Of a stretch of DNA of 64,000 nucleotides, positions 17,640-27,929 are shown one piece after another. Where the stretch lies: NCBI GenBank assembly GCA_021780695.1, contig JAJXYD010000001.1:124001-188000 (forward strand), read 5' to 3'. Under the pieces are notes generated by a model. It saw only the letters and a list, made by a program, of their open reading frames with translations. It had not been told where the DNA came from and made no database searches. Each line of letters starts with the position of its first letter. Position 1 is the first letter of the stretch. Made by a program: the position numbers and the translations under genes. This DNA is from Deltaproteobacteria bacterium (GTDB taxonomy: Bacteria; Desulfobacterota; Syntrophobacteria; Syntrophobacterales; Syntrophobacteraceae).

Positions 17640-19616
17640 ATGCTGGGAAAACTGACCCTTTCCGCCATACCTTACCATGACCCTATTATTATGGGTGCCG
17701 TTTTGGGCTCTGTGCTTGTCGCCGCGGCGGTGATCGCCCTCATAACGTATTACGGCAAATGGACCTACCTTTGGAAAGAGTGGCTGACCAGCCTGGACCA
17801 CAAAAGAATCGGCGTGATGTATCTGATCCTGTCGCTTGTCATGCTCCTTCGCGGTCTCTCCGACGCCGTCATGATGAGAGCCCAGCAGGCGGTGGCTGTT
17901 GGTTCCTCACAAGGATTTCTGCCGCCCTGGCACTTCGACCAGGTTTTTACGGCTCACGGTACGATCATGATCCTCTTCATGGCCATGCCCTTCGTTTCGG
18001 GGTTGATGAATATTATCGTTCCCCAGCAAATCGGAGCGCGCGACGTGGCCTTTCCCTTTCTAAATTCCCTGAGCTTGTGGCTTACCGTGGCGGGGGCCTT
18101 GCTCGTGATGGTTTCACTAGGTATTGGCGAATTCTCCAAAGTCGGGTGGTCGGGATATTCCCCCCTTGCCGAAAAGCTCTACAGCCCCGGTGTCGGGGTA
18201 GACTACTGGGACTGGTCTATTCAGATTGCCGGAATCGCTTCGCTTATGACGGCGATCAACTTCTTTGTCACAATTCTTAGGATGCGCGCCCCTGGAATGA
18301 ATCTAATGCGCATGCCCCTTTTTAGCTGGGCCATTTTTTTTACCACGATCCTCATGGTTTGTTCCTTTCCGGTCCTGACAGTCACGCTTGCCATGCTCTC
18401 ACTCGACAGGTACCTGGGCATGCATTTTTTCACCAATACCTTTGGCGGCAATATTATGATGTATGTCAATCTCTTTTGGATGTGGGGACATCCCGAGGTC
18501 TATATCGTGATACTGCCCTCCTTTGGTATCTTCTCGGAGGTCGTGGCCACATTTTCTTCAAAACGGTTGTTTGGCTATAAATCCCTGGTCTATGCCACGG
18601 GGGCCATTACCCTCCTTTCCTTTGGCGTGTGGCTGCACCACTTCTTTACAATGGGCGCGGGGCCGGATGTAAACGCGGTCTTTGGCATAACGACCATGAT
18701 AATCGCCATACCCACGGGGGTAAAAATTTTTAATTGGCTCTTTACCATGTACCGCGGCAGAGTGAGACTGACTGTTCCCATGTACTGGACCCTGGGGTTT
18801 ATGGTGAGCTTTTCCCTCGGAGGGGCCACGGGCGTTCTTATGGGGGTCCCCCCTGCCGATTTCGTAATCCATAACAGCGTCTTTTTGGTGGCCCACTTCC
18901 ATACCATGCTCATTACCGGCACCTTGTTCGGCCTTATTGCCGGATATAGCTACTGGTTTCCAAAGATTACCGGTTTTCGATTGAACGAAAAGTGGGGCAA
19001 AAGGGCCTTTTTCTTCTGGTTGATCGGTTTCTATCTGGCATTTGGGCCTCTTTATCTGCTCGGCTTGATGGGAATGCCGCGCCGGATGTACCATTACAGC
19101 AATCCGGCCTGGCATCCCTGGCTGCTCGTTGCCGCCGGTGGCGCGGCGCTCATCGTGATCGGCACTTTTCTTCTGATCGTTCAACTGATTGTAAGTATTA
19201 GGGAGAGGGAAACCACCCGCGATTTGACGGGCGATCCCTATGACGGGCGAACCCTGGAATGGTCTCTATCTTCGCCGCCACCGGTATATAACTTTGCCCA
19301 AATACCCATAGTCGGCGATATCGACGCCTTTACGGACATGAAGGAAAAAGGCCTCGCCTACACTCGGCCGGTTCAATACCACGATATCGAGATTCCTAAA
19401 AACTCCGGGGCGGGTTATCTAATCGGCGTTCTCACCTTCCTCATGGGGTTCGCCCTGGTGTGGGATATCTGGTGGCTTGCCGCTTCCTGCGCTGCGGGCA
19501 TCGTTTTAATAGTTATAGCCCGTTCGTTTGATGACGATACCCATCGCGTCATTACCGGCTCCCAAATCCAGGGGATCGAGGATGAACGCTATAGAAGGCT
19601 CGAGGCGGCAAGGTGA
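17640..19616 (+). CDS. cyoB: Cytochrome bo-type quinol oxidase subunit I
   Basis: The 658-residue catalytic subunit of a haem-copper oxidase. It reduces O2 to water and pumps protons. Residue numbering coincides with E. coli CyoB: the quinone-site residues R71, D75, H98 and Q101 are all present ([10 protein letters not shown] and PPWHFDQ), haem b ligand H106 is in FTAHGTIM, CuB ligand H284 is followed by Y288 in HPEVY, H333-H334 occur in LHHFF, and H419/H421 in VAHFHTML. Some 15 membrane helices are expected. Start ATG 17640 is one base after the cyoA stop. All key ligands are intact, so the enzyme should be active. Confidence 0.98.
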   Translation: MLGKLTLSAIPYHDPIIMGAVLGSVLVAAAVIALITYYGKWTYLWKEWLTSLDHKRIGVMYLILSLVMLLRGLSDAVMMRAQQAVAVGSSQGFLPPWHFDQVFTAHGTIMILFMAMPFVSGLMNIIVPQQIGARDVAFPFLNSLSLWLTVAGALLVMVSLGIGEFSKVGWSGYSPLAEKLYSPGVGVDYWDWSIQIAGIASLMTAINFFVTILRMRAPGMNLMRMPLFSWAIFFTTILMVCSFPVLTVTLAMLSLDRYLGMHFFTNTFGGNIMMYVNLFWMWGHPEVYIVILPSFGIFSEVVATFSSKRLFGYKSLVYATGAITLLSFGVWLHHFFTMGAGPDVNAVFGITTMIIAIPTGVKIFNWLFTMYRGRVRLTVPMYWTLGFMVSFSLGGATGVLMGVPPADFVIHNSVFLVAHFHTMLITGTLFGLIAGYSYWFPKITGFRLNEKWGKRAFFFWLIGFYLAFGPLYLLGLMGMPRRMYHYSNPAWHPWLLVAAGGAALIVIGTFLLIVQLIVSIRERETTRDLTGDPYDGRTLEWSLSSPPPVYNFAQIPIVGDIDAFTDMKEKGLAYTRPVQYHDIEIPKNSGAGYLIGVLTFLMGFALVWDIWWLAASCAAGIVLIVIARSFDDDTHRVITGSQIQGIEDERYRRLEAAR

Positions 19617-19668
19617 AAGCGGCTTTTCGTATTAATGTTTTCCGCAAAAATTACGGAGGATGGCGTAA

Positions 19669-20280
19669 ATGAGCGATTATGCCTTAACGCTCGATCGTGC
19701 GGGGGAGGAAGATCGGGAGTTGGAGAGGGCGACAAACCAGGTCTTCGGCTTTTGGATTTATCTCATGAGCGATCTGGTTTTGTTTGCAGTGATCTTTGCA
19801 ACCTTCGCGGTTCTTTGCCGTAACTATGCAGGGGGACCGACCGGCAGGGACTTGTTTCATCTGCCTTATGTACTGGGCGAAACGATGTTTTTGCTCTTTA
19901 GCAGCGCTACCTGCGGTCTTGCCATGGCGGCCGCGCAAAGTGGGAAAAAAAACCTTGTTTTGTTCGCACTGGCCGTTACTTTTCTCCTTGGACTGGGTTT
20001 TTTGTCGATGGAGGCTAAGGAGTTCCAACGGATGATCCTTAACGGTGACGGACCGAGTCGCAGCGGCTTTCTTTCGGCTTTTTTCACCCTGGTTGGAACC
20101 CACGGGGCTCACGTTTGCGTGGGTCTTTTATGGATGGCCGTTACCTTTGCGCAGGTCGGCCTCAAGGGGCTGAGCGCTTCTGTTCAATCCAGGCTTATGA
20201 GACTTGGTATGTTTTGGCATTTCCTGGATATCGTATGGATAGGGGTGTTTACCACCGTCTACCTGAGGGGAGTTTTGTAA
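19669..20280 (+). CDS. cyoC: Cytochrome bo-type quinol oxidase subunit III
   Basis: Encodes 203 residues with five predicted membrane helices: FGFWIYLMSDLVLFAVIFATFAVL, then ETMFLLFSSATCGLAM, a third around the LFALAVTFLLGLGF segment, and two near the C terminus (GTHGAHVCVGLLWMAVTF and FWHFLDIVWIGVFTTVYL). The last contains the conserved WHFLDIVW motif of subunit III. Preceded by ACGGAGGATGGCG. Fits the family length (E. coli 204). Stop and next ATG (cyoD) are adjacent. Confidence 0.95.
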   Translation: MSDYALTLDRAGEEDRELERATNQVFGFWIYLMSDLVLFAVIFATFAVLCRNYAGGPTGRDLFHLPYVLGETMFLLFSSATCGLAMAAAQSGKKNLVLFALAVTFLLGLGFLSMEAKEFQRMILNGDGPSRSGFLSAFFTLVGTHGAHVCVGLLWMAVTFAQVGLKGLSASVQSRLMRLGMFWHFLDIVWIGVFTTVYLRGVL

Positions 20281-20607
20281 ATGAACCGGTCACTGATCGA
20301 GAGCGCGGGCGTGGGTAAGGTTAGCATCAGGTCCTATGCCCTCGGATTTATCCTTGCAGTTATCCTTACTGCCCTTTCTTTTGCTACGGTGATGAGCGGC
20401 GAAATTTCCAGATCTCGGGCTTTATGTGTCATTTTTACCGCCGCGGCCGTGCAAAGCCTTGTGCACATTCATTATTTCCTCCACCTCGATTTATCCTCGC
20501 AGTCCCGGTGGAATGTCCTGGCGCTCGCATTCACCCTGCTTGTTATGGCCATTTTTATCGCGGGGACGATCTGGATCATGTATCACCTTCATCAGCGGTT
20601 GATGTGA
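20281..20607 (+). CDS. cyoD: Cytochrome bo-type quinol oxidase subunit IV
   Basis: Encodes 108 residues with three membrane helices (about 15-36, 43-63, 77-100). The motif VQSLVHIHYFLHLD matches the conserved VQxxVHxxxFLHM pattern of CyoD. It stabilises the CuB site of subunit I during assembly. Its ATG follows the cyoC stop directly, and cyoE starts 12 bases later. Confidence 0.93.
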   Translation: MNRSLIESAGVGKVSIRSYALGFILAVILTALSFATVMSGEISRSRALCVIFTAAAVQSLVHIHYFLHLDLSSQSRWNVLALAFTLLVMAIFIAGTIWIMYHLHQRLM

Positions 20608-20619
20608 GAAATAGCCGAA

Positions 20620-21480
20620 GTGCTAAGGGATTATCTGGAAATCGCCAAGCCGGGCATCATTGCAGGCAACCTCGTCTCCATGGCCGGGGGGTTTTTCCTT
20701 GCCTCAAGGGGGAGGGCCGATTTACCCGGTTTGGCTGCGACTCTTTGCGGTATATGCTTCGTTGTTGCTTCCGGTTGTGTCTTCAATAATTACATCGATA
20801 GAGATCTCGATAGAACAATGAAAAGAACCTGCAACCGCGCTCTTGCCCGGGGGGGCTTGCCGGTTGGAGCCTGCCTGCTTTATGGGGGAGGGCTGGGGAT
20901 CGCCGGATTTAGTCTGCTGGGATTTGCGGTAAACTTTCTGACTTTTTCCGTCGCATTGGCTGGTTTTTCAATTTATGTGGGGATATACAGTCTTTTACTC
21001 AAACGCGCTTCCGTATACGCTACCTTTGTTGGAAGTCTGGCGGGAGCGGCGCCACCCCTTGCGGGATACTGCGCGGCGGCAAACCGATTCGATACCGGAG
21101 CCCTCCTGCTTCTTGCAATCTTTATTTTGTGGCAGATTCCGCACTATTACTCGATCGCTATTTTCCGCTTCGACGACTACTGCGCGGCACAAATTCCAAT
21201 ACTGCCGGTAAAAAGAGGGATTGCAGTCGCACAAAAACATATTGCGGGTTATATTATAGCGTTTATAGTTGCTTCATCGATGCTCACTCTATTCGGGTAC
21301 ACGGGTTTGCCCTACCTGGCCGTCACGACCCTATCGGGGTTGGCCTGGTTGTTTACGGCCCTTTGGGGCTGTAATGGCTGCAAGGATGGGCTTTGGGCGG
21401 GAAGACTCTATTTTTTCTCGATTCTGACCGTGCTGGTTTTGAGTTTTATGATGTCCGTGGACTTCAGGGGTGCCGGTTGA
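20620..21480 (+). CDS. cyoE: Protohaem IX farnesyltransferase (haem O synthase)
   Basis: Encodes 286 residues of the UbiA prenyltransferase family, which adds a farnesyl group to haem b to give haem O for the oxidase. The first Asp-rich motif is NNYIDRDLDRTMKRTCNR (about 61-78), and the second loop contains FRFDDYCAAQIPILPVKRG. Nine membrane helices are expected. The start is GTG 20620 (MLRDYLEIAKPGI, where KPG is typical of the family). Last gene of the cyo operon. Only a weak 5-bp hairpin without a T-tract follows. Confidence 0.95.
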   Translation: MLRDYLEIAKPGIIAGNLVSMAGGFFLASRGRADLPGLAATLCGICFVVASGCVFNNYIDRDLDRTMKRTCNRALARGGLPVGACLLYGGGLGIAGFSLLGFAVNFLTFSVALAGFSIYVGIYSLLLKRASVYATFVGSLAGAAPPLAGYCAAANRFDTGALLLLAIFILWQIPHYYSIAIFRFDDYCAAQIPILPVKRGIAVAQKHIAGYIIAFIVASSMLTLFGYTGLPYLAVTTLSGLAWLFTALWGCNGCKDGLWAGRLYFFSILTVLVLSFMMSVDFRGAG

Positions 21481-21924
21481 CCTTAAAAATTCATCTCTTG
21501 TGCCTGCCGCTTTTGCAGGTTCCTACCGAGTTGGCGTCTAAATCGTAATATTAAGATACCGAAATCAGGACAGACGTTCGATAATGTCGCAAAACTCTTT
21601 GGACCCAGACGAGTGTGCGATATGCGGAAGGCGCGCGAAAATCCTTTCTGCATTTGCCTCGGTGGAGTGTGCTTTAATTTAGCGCAGACAAAAATCAGGT
21701 GGCCCGGCGTGGCACGGCATGTTATGATTTTGCCTTTAATGGAAGCTTGGATAAGATGTGAATATATGACCTGTCTATTCTTTGGAGCTGCCGCAAACGA
21801 TCCCCTTTAATTCCCGGCCCCGCCTTAAGTTTTGTTAAGAGGCAAATGACCTGTGTAAATAATCCCAAGATTGATTTATATAGCTCCAAAGCTCCGATTG
21901 GACTTCGCGAAAGGCTCTCGCTCC
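21481..21924. other. Intergenic region between cyoE and the RND operon
   Basis: 444 bases. No convincing terminator or promoter. An open frame at 21613-21810 has no Shine-Dalgarno sequence and an implausible product. The one stretch that reads like protein is a 32-codon frame at 21584-21682 (listed separately). Confidence 0.4.
21584..21682 (+). CDS. Possible tiny CxxC protein or gene remnant
   Basis: A 32-codon ATG frame whose product contains LDPDECAICGRRAKILSAF, like the start of a zinc-ribbon protein, then stops. An AGGACAG lies about 15 bases upstream, further than ideal. It could be a real small zinc-binding protein, the decayed 5' end of a larger gene, or chance. Confidence 0.22.
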   Translation: MSQNSLDPDECAICGRRAKILSAFASVECALI

Positions 21925-24900
21925 ATGTGGATTGTCAGACTAGCTCTTGCAAGACCTTATACTTTCATCATAATGGCGCTGGTGGTCGTCCTGGTTGCCT
22001 TGGCCGTAATACCCAACACGCCCACCGATATTTTCCCCGATATAAATATTCCCGTTGTCGCGGTCAATTGGAGCTTCGAAGGTCTGGAGGCCCGGGAAAT
22101 GGAGCGGCGCATCACCACGGTTGCCGAGCGCGCCATAACGGTGCTTGTAAATGACGTCGAACATATCGAATCGCAATCCCTTGACGGAAGGGGTTTGATC
22201 AAAATTTTCTTTCAGCCGGGGGTAAACATCGCCACGGCGGTGGCACAAACCACCGCGATCTCGCAGACCATTATACACAGCCTCCCGGTCGGCTCCACGC
22301 CACCTCTTGTGATCATTTATTCGGCATCCACCGTTCCGGTTCTTCAAATAGGTCTGACCAGCGACCGGTTAAGTCAGCAGCAGCTATACGATTGCGGCAA
22401 TAATTTTATCCGCACCCAACTCGCCACGGTGCAAGGGGCCTCGGTGCCCTTTCCCTACGGCGGAATGCCCCGCCAGATCTGCCTGGATATCGATTCAGCC
22501 TCCTTGCAGGCTAAGGGGTTGTCCCCTGTCGATATCGTAAAGGCGGTGAATGAACAGAACCTGATAGTACCGACCGGTGTGGCTAAACTCGGCCCCCTTC
22601 AATATGACGTGGAGCTAAACGGCAGTCCGGATACCGTGGCTCAGTGGAATAATCTGCCGGTAAAAACCCTGAAGGGGTCCACGATATATATGCGGGATGT
22701 GGCCCATGTGCGCGACGGTTTTTCTCCCCAGACCAACGTGGTGTTGGTCAATGGCGGCCGCGGTGTTTTGATGAGCGTCTACAAGACCGGAAACGCCTCC
22801 ACCCTCTCCATCGTGGACCGGGTAAAACAAAAGCTAAAAATTCTTGCTCCAACGCTGCCCGCAGGGCTTAAAGTCAGCACCTTTTTCGATCAATCCTTTT
22901 TTGTACGCGCCGCCATTCGGGGGGTTGTGCGCGAAGCCGTGATCGCAGCCTGTCTTACCGCCGTCATGGTGTTGCTCTTCCTGGGCAATTGGAAAAGCAC
23001 TCTCATTATCGCCACCTCCATTCCGCTCTCGATCCTGGTGAGTATCCTGTGTCTTAGCGCCCTGGGGGAAACCATAAATATCATGACGCTGGGAGGCCTG
23101 GCTCTGGCAGTGGGGATTCTCGTAGACGACGCTACCGTGGAAATCGAAAATATCAACCGCAACCTGGCCATGGGCAAGGACACCGTGCAGGCCATCCTGG
23201 ACGGTGCCCAGCAGATCGCGGTCCCGGCCTTCGTATCAACTCTTTGCATTTGCATTGTTTTCATTCCGATGTTTTTCCTCTCGGGCGTGGCAAGGTATTT
23301 GTTCGTTCCCATGGCGGAAGCGATTATTTTTGCCATGCTGGCCTCGTATATGTGGTCGCGAACCCTTGTTCCCACCATGGCGATGTATCTATTGAGCGCA
23401 ACTGACGAATATCAGGCCCGCCCGGGCGAAAGCATGGGGAGGCTGCGTCGTTTTCAGCAAACCTTCGAACACGGTTTCGAACGATTTCGCGCCGGTTGTC
23501 TGCGGGCCCTTGCCGGGGCTTTGGAGCGTCCGCGGTTCTTTGTCTCCTGCTTTTTTCTATTTTGCCTGGTTTCGATCTGCCTTATTTTTGTGATCGGGCG
23601 CGATTTTTTCCCCTCTGTGGACGCTGGCCAGATTCGGTTGCACATGCGCGCCAGGACCGGCTTGCGCATCGAGGAGACCGCACGGCTCGCCGACCAGGTC
23701 GACCAAGCGATCCGGCGGATAATCCCCCCACACGATCTGGGCACCGTGCTCGATAACATCGGCCTTCCCTACTCGGGCATCAATTTAACCTACAGTAATT
23801 CGGGGACCATCGGAACCGCCGATAGCGAAATCCTGGTGCAGCTCAAGGCCAAACGACTAAAATCCACCTGGGCCTATATCGAAGATTTGCGCCGCCGGTT
23901 GCCCCGGGATTTTCCGGGTGTGCAGTTTTTCTTCCAGCCGGCGGACATAGTGACGCAGATTCTGAATTTTGGTACTCCGGCGCCCATCGATATCCAAATT
24001 GTCGGTCCGGACCTGCAGGGTAACTATGAGGTCGGCCAAAAACTGGTTGATCAAATCCGCCTTATTCCTGGAGCAACCGACGTCCACGTACAGCAGGAAT
24101 TTGATTCTCCGACGCTGCGGCTGCATATCCTGCGCACCCGCGCCCAGTACGTGGGGCTTGAGGCAAACGACATTGCCCAGAGCCTTTTAATCGCGCTTTC
24201 CTCCAGTTTTCAGACCACCCCGAGCTTTTGGCTCGATCCGGGCAACGGCGTAAGTTACAACGCGGCCGTTCAGGCCCCGCAATACCGTATCGACAGCTTG
24301 CAGGCGCTGGAAAACATCCCCATTACCGCCCCGGGCAATAAGGTCGCCCCGCAAATCCTGGGTAACCTCGTTTCCATCTCTACCGTTGCCCGCCCTGCGG
24401 TTGTCTCCCATTACGACGTGCAGCCGATGATCGATGTCTATTCCTCCGTATCCGGGCGCGACCTTGGCGCGGTGGCGGGACAAATCACAAATCTGGTCGA
24501 AAAAATACGCGCTCAAGTGCCCCGAGGCAGTCGCATCCATATTCGCGGACAGGTCCAGACCATGGCAAGCTCTTTCCGCGGCCTGGGTCTGGGTCTGATC
24601 GCGGCCATCGTGCTCGCCTACCTCCTGATCGTTGTCAACTTCCAGTCCTGGCTCGATGCCTTTATCATTATCACTGCTCTTCCCGGCGCGCTCGCCGGTA
24701 TTTGCTGGATGCTCCTGGTTACCCACACCACTGTGAACGTACCCTCCCTCACGGGCGCCATTATGTGCATGGGGGTGGCCACGGCCAACAGTATCCTGGT
24801 GGTTTCCTTCGCCCGAGAGCAGTTAAAAGAGGGGAAAAAGGCCTTGGAAGCCGCAATGGAAGCCTGCCGGGTCCGCATTCGCCCGGTAATTATGACCGCC

Positions 24901-25095
24901 CTCGCCATGATAATCGGCATGGCCCCTATGTCGGTTGGGCTGGGAGAAGGAGGGGAACAGAATGCGCCCCTGGGCCGCGCCGTAATCGGTGGGCTGCTGT
25001 TTGCCACTATCGCCACATTGTTTTTTGTTCCCTCCTTTTTTTCCATAATTCATGGATGGTTGGAGCGCAGGCAAAGCGGGCGGGATTTACGGTGA
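21925..25095 (+). CDS. RND efflux permease (HAE1-like)
   Basis: Encodes 1056 residues with the RND plan: a first membrane helix (TFIIMALVVVLVALAVI), a large periplasmic loop, a TM2-6 block, a second periplasmic loop, and TM8-12. The proton-relay Asp pair lies in TM4 (AVGILVDDATVEIENINR). The start NTPTDIFPDINIPVVAVNW is typical of the family. ATG 21925 is preferred because the longer frame begins with TTG at 21871 and adds no family sequence. Followed by an adaptor and an outer-membrane factor, so this is a complete tripartite pump. Substrate unknown. Confidence 0.93.
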   Translation: MWIVRLALARPYTFIIMALVVVLVALAVIPNTPTDIFPDINIPVVAVNWSFEGLEAREMERRITTVAERAITVLVNDVEHIESQSLDGRGLIKIFFQPGVNIATAVAQTTAISQTIIHSLPVGSTPPLVIIYSASTVPVLQIGLTSDRLSQQQLYDCGNNFIRTQLATVQGASVPFPYGGMPRQICLDIDSASLQAKGLSPVDIVKAVNEQNLIVPTGVAKLGPLQYDVELNGSPDTVAQWNNLPVKTLKGSTIYMRDVAHVRDGFSPQTNVVLVNGGRGVLMSVYKTGNASTLSIVDRVKQKLKILAPTLPAGLKVSTFFDQSFFVRAAIRGVVREAVIAACLTAVMVLLFLGNWKSTLIIATSIPLSILVSILCLSALGETINIMTLGGLALAVGILVDDATVEIENINRNLAMGKDTVQAILDGAQQIAVPAFVSTLCICIVFIPMFFLSGVARYLFVPMAEAIIFAMLASYMWSRTLVPTMAMYLLSATDEYQARPGESMGRLRRFQQTFEHGFERFRAGCLRALAGALERPRFFVSCFFLFCLVSICLIFVIGRDFFPSVDAGQIRLHMRARTGLRIEETARLADQVDQAIRRIIPPHDLGTVLDNIGLPYSGINLTYSNSGTIGTADSEILVQLKAKRLKSTWAYIEDLRRRLPRDFPGVQFFFQPADIVTQILNFGTPAPIDIQIVGPDLQGNYEVGQKLVDQIRLIPGATDVHVQQEFDSPTLRLHILRTRAQYVGLEANDIAQSLLIALSSSFQTTPSFWLDPGNGVSYNAAVQAPQYRIDSLQALENIPITAPGNKVAPQILGNLVSISTVARPAVVSHYDVQPMIDVYSSVSGRDLGAVAGQITNLVEKIRAQVPRGSRIHIRGQVQTMASSFRGLGLGLIAAIVLAYLLIVVNFQSWLDAFIIITALPGALAGICWMLLVTHTTVNVPSLTGAIMCMGVATANSILVVSFAREQLKEGKKALEAAMEACRVRIRPVIMTALAMIIGMAPMSVGLGEGGEQNAPLGRAVIGGLLFATIATLFFVPSFFSIIHGWLERRQSGRDLR

Positions 25096-25152
25096 CATTC
25101 CCGGAAATGGTGAGTGCGTGTAGTTTGCTAAGGTTTTAAGAGGCTCTCGATA

Positions 25153-26415
25153 ATGAACAAAGTTCGAAAGGCAGAAAACGACTCGCAAGTTGAGCCGCAG
25201 CATGGAAGCCGTTTTTTTCAGGTATTTTTCGGGATTGTTTTTTGCCTGCTGATAGCGGGCGCTCTTATACTGTTCCAGCGTCATGAGCAATTGCGGGCGT
25301 TAGCCAGGCAGACCGACCGCATGGCGATACCAACGGTTGCGGTCATTCATCCCTCCAGGGAAGGGGCCGTGGAGAATCTGGTCTTGCCCGGAACCCTTGA
25401 GGCTTACGTGGAATCGCCAATCTATGCGCGAACCAATGGCTATTTGAAGGCGTGGTATCACGACATTGGCAGCCGGGTAGAAAAAGGAGACCTCCTCGCG
25501 GTTATTGAAACCCCGGAGGTTGACCAGCAACTCTCCCAGGCCAGGGCCGATCTGGTTACCGCGCGGGCCAACCTCCATCTTGCCCGGATCACCGCGGCCC
25601 GCTACCAGGGGCTGTTAAAGACCGACGCGGTCTCCAAACAGGAGGTCGATAACGCCACTGGCGACCTGGAGGCCAAGCTGGCCATCGTGGCCTCCTCGCA
25701 AGCAAATGTCCGCCGCCTGGAAGAGCTAAAATCCTTCGAACGCATTTATGCTCCCTTTAGCGGCGTAATTACACGGCGCAATGTGGATACGGGCTGGCTT
25801 ATCAATGCCGGAAACGGTGGCGCCCTGCAGCAACTTTTTTCCCTGGCTCAAACCGATCCCCTGCGCGTCTACGTAAATGTTCCGGAAACCTGCGCGCCTT
25901 CGGTTCATGTCGGCCTGCATGCGAGTTTGGAACTCGCCGAGTTTCCCGGCCGCAGCTTCTCAGGCACAGTCGTGCGCTCCGCCGAGGCAATCGATCTAAA
26001 GACCCGCACGCTGCTCACCGAGGTCGATGTGCCAAACAAATCGGCCTTGTTGCTTCCCGGCAGCTATGCCTCGGTGCATCTCAAAATCCTCGTGCCCAAC
26101 CAGCGCTTGAAGGTTCCCGTCAATGCCCTGCTTTTCCGCTCGGAAGGCCTTCGGGCAGTCGTGGTCGGTGAAAATCATCGCGTAAGGCTTCGCCCGCTGG
26201 TCATCGGGCGCGATTATGGGACTTCCCTGGAAGTTTTGAGCGGCTTGAAACCCGAGGACTGGATTGTTTTAAATCCTCCCGATTCGATCGAAGAAAACCA
26301 AAAAGTCCATGTCAACAAGCTGGGAGATGTCCCCAAAGCGGCGTCTGCGGCTAAGGTCGGCGCCACCTCTTCAGCCAAGCCCGGACCGTCGACAGTATTG
26401 AAAAAGAGAATTTAA
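25153..26415 (+). CDS. RND periplasmic adaptor (membrane fusion protein)
   Basis: Encodes 420 residues. One N-terminal membrane anchor (FFQVFFGIVFCLLIAGALILF, about 22-42) is followed by a lipoyl half-motif (ESPIYARTNGYLKAWYHDIGSRVEKGDLLAVIE), a helical hairpin (about 125-195), the second lipoyl half (ERIYAPFSGVITRRNVDTG), and a beta-barrel domain. It bridges the permease and the outer-membrane channel. It has AAGAGG upstream, 57 bases after the permease stop, and its stop overlaps the next start (TAATG). The C-terminal tail is Ala/Ser/Lys-rich. Confidence 0.93.
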   Translation: MNKVRKAENDSQVEPQHGSRFFQVFFGIVFCLLIAGALILFQRHEQLRALARQTDRMAIPTVAVIHPSREGAVENLVLPGTLEAYVESPIYARTNGYLKAWYHDIGSRVEKGDLLAVIETPEVDQQLSQARADLVTARANLHLARITAARYQGLLKTDAVSKQEVDNATGDLEAKLAIVASSQANVRRLEELKSFERIYAPFSGVITRRNVDTGWLINAGNGGALQQLFSLAQTDPLRVYVNVPETCAPSVHVGLHASLELAEFPGRSFSGTVVRSAEAIDLKTRTLLTEVDVPNKSALLLPGSYASVHLKILVPNQRLKVPVNALLFRSEGLRAVVVGENHRVRLRPLVIGRDYGTSLEVLSGLKPEDWIVLNPPDSIEENQKVHVNKLGDVPKAASAAKVGATSSAKPGPSTVLKKRI

Positions 26416-27908
26416 TGCTCAGAGGCTCTTTAACCTTTGGTTTTTTACCGACGATTTTCTGCGCCCTGGCGGTCCTTGGGCTTTGTGCCGGCTGCACTGT
26501 GGGGCCTAACTATAAAAGACCTTCCGCACCCACTGCGCAAAAGTGGCAGGTCGAAAAGCCATGGCGTGAAGCTGCCCCCCAGGACGCTGTTCCCAGGACC
26601 GGTTGGTGGGTGCTTTTTCATGATAATGATTTGCAGCGGCTGGAAGCCCAAATGCTTGTGGCCAATCAGACCCTCAAAGAGGCGCTGGCGCATTTTGAAC
26701 AGGCGCGGGCTTCGGCCTCCCTGGAAAACAGTGCCCTTTTCCCTACCCTCCAGGTCGACCCGACGGTCGGCAGAGAGCTCTATTCCGGCAAACGAGCCAC
26801 CGGTTCCACGCTTCCTCTGCTTGGTTCGGTAACGCAAAACAGCTATATCCTTCCCTTTACCGTGAGCTATGAAGTGGATCTTTTTGGAAAAATCCGGCGT
26901 ACCGTCGAAGCCGCACAAGCTTCCTATCAGGCCAATGGGGCTGATTTTGAAAATGTGCGTCTTGTGCTCACCGCCGAACTGGCCGCCGACTACTTCACTC
27001 TTAGGCAACTCGATACGGAAATCGTTTTGCTCGACAGCACCGTAAACGCACTGCAAAAGGGGTTGGAACTGGTGCAATCGCGTCACGCGGGGGGCCTTGC
27101 CTCCGGATTGGATGTGGCGCAGGAACAAACGCTTCTTGACACGACCCGCACACAGGCCACCCTGCTATGGCAGCAGAGAAAACAATATGAAGACGCCATA
27201 GCCGTGCTTGTCGCAAAACCCGCTCCCGATTTTCATCTGGCGCTTCGGCAAATGAGCGACCAACCGCCCCGCATTGATGTGGCTTTGCCCTCGGATCTGC
27301 TCGAGCGGCGTCCCGACATCGCTGAAGCCGAACGTGAGATGGCCGTGGCAAATGCGGAAATAGGCGTGGCCAGGGCCGCCTATTATCCCTCACTTGTCCT
27401 TTATGGCCAGGGCGGCTGGAATGCTATGAATATAGCGCAGTTGCTGGATGTGCCAAGCTCCTTTTGGGCCATAGGCGCCAACGTCGCGGAGCCCATTTTC
27501 ACCGGCGGCGCGAGGCGCGCCCAGGCGCACTTTTCCCAAGCCGCCTACGACGCGGCGGTAGCCAAGTATCGGAACACGGTTCTTAACGCTTTTCGCGAGG
27601 TCCAGGACGACATCACGGGCATCGAGGTGCTGGAGGCCGCGCGCAGATCACAGGCGAGGGCCGTCGCTGCGGCGCGCCGCCAGTTGGATATCGCCACGTC
27701 GCGCTATGTTGGGGGACTTGTCAACTATCTGGATGTTGTCAGCGCCCAGCAAACCCTTCTTACTGACGAGCAGGAAGCCGCGATCATCTGGGGCCGGCGA
27801 CTGGTAACCACCGTCTTGCTGGTCAAAGCCCTGGGAGGCGGATGGGATGCCGCGAGCATGGATAAACTACAGGTCAAACCTCGACTAAGGGATGCGGTCG
27901 CCCCTTGA
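26415..27908 (+). CDS. NodT-type outer-membrane efflux lipoprotein
   Basis: Encodes 497 residues. A lipoprotein signal ends at GLCAGC with C27, followed by TVGPNYKRP, the signature of the NodT/CusC/OprM branch. Two OEP repeats with long helices (residues about 70-270 and 280-480) form the TolC-like channel. It contains LLERRPDIAEAEREM and LVNYLDVVSAQQTLL, both conserved in the family. Translationally coupled to the adaptor by a TAATG overlap. Completes the first RND system. Confidence 0.93.
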   Translation: MLRGSLTFGFLPTIFCALAVLGLCAGCTVGPNYKRPSAPTAQKWQVEKPWREAAPQDAVPRTGWWVLFHDNDLQRLEAQMLVANQTLKEALAHFEQARASASLENSALFPTLQVDPTVGRELYSGKRATGSTLPLLGSVTQNSYILPFTVSYEVDLFGKIRRTVEAAQASYQANGADFENVRLVLTAELAADYFTLRQLDTEIVLLDSTVNALQKGLELVQSRHAGGLASGLDVAQEQTLLDTTRTQATLLWQQRKQYEDAIAVLVAKPAPDFHLALRQMSDQPPRIDVALPSDLLERRPDIAEAEREMAVANAEIGVARAAYYPSLVLYGQGGWNAMNIAQLLDVPSSFWAIGANVAEPIFTGGARRAQAHFSQAAYDAAVAKYRNTVLNAFREVQDDITGIEVLEAARRSQARAVAAARRQLDIATSRYVGGLVNYLDVVSAQQTLLTDEQEAAIIWGRRLVTTVLLVKALGGGWDAASMDKLQVKPRLRDAVAP

Positions 27909-27929
27909 ACCGGCGGCGGGGCACTCGTA

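Noticed and set aside
21613-21810. 65-codon frame in the cyoE-RND gap
   Set aside because: No Shine-Dalgarno sequence, implausible composition, and it overlaps a different frame that looks more protein-like.
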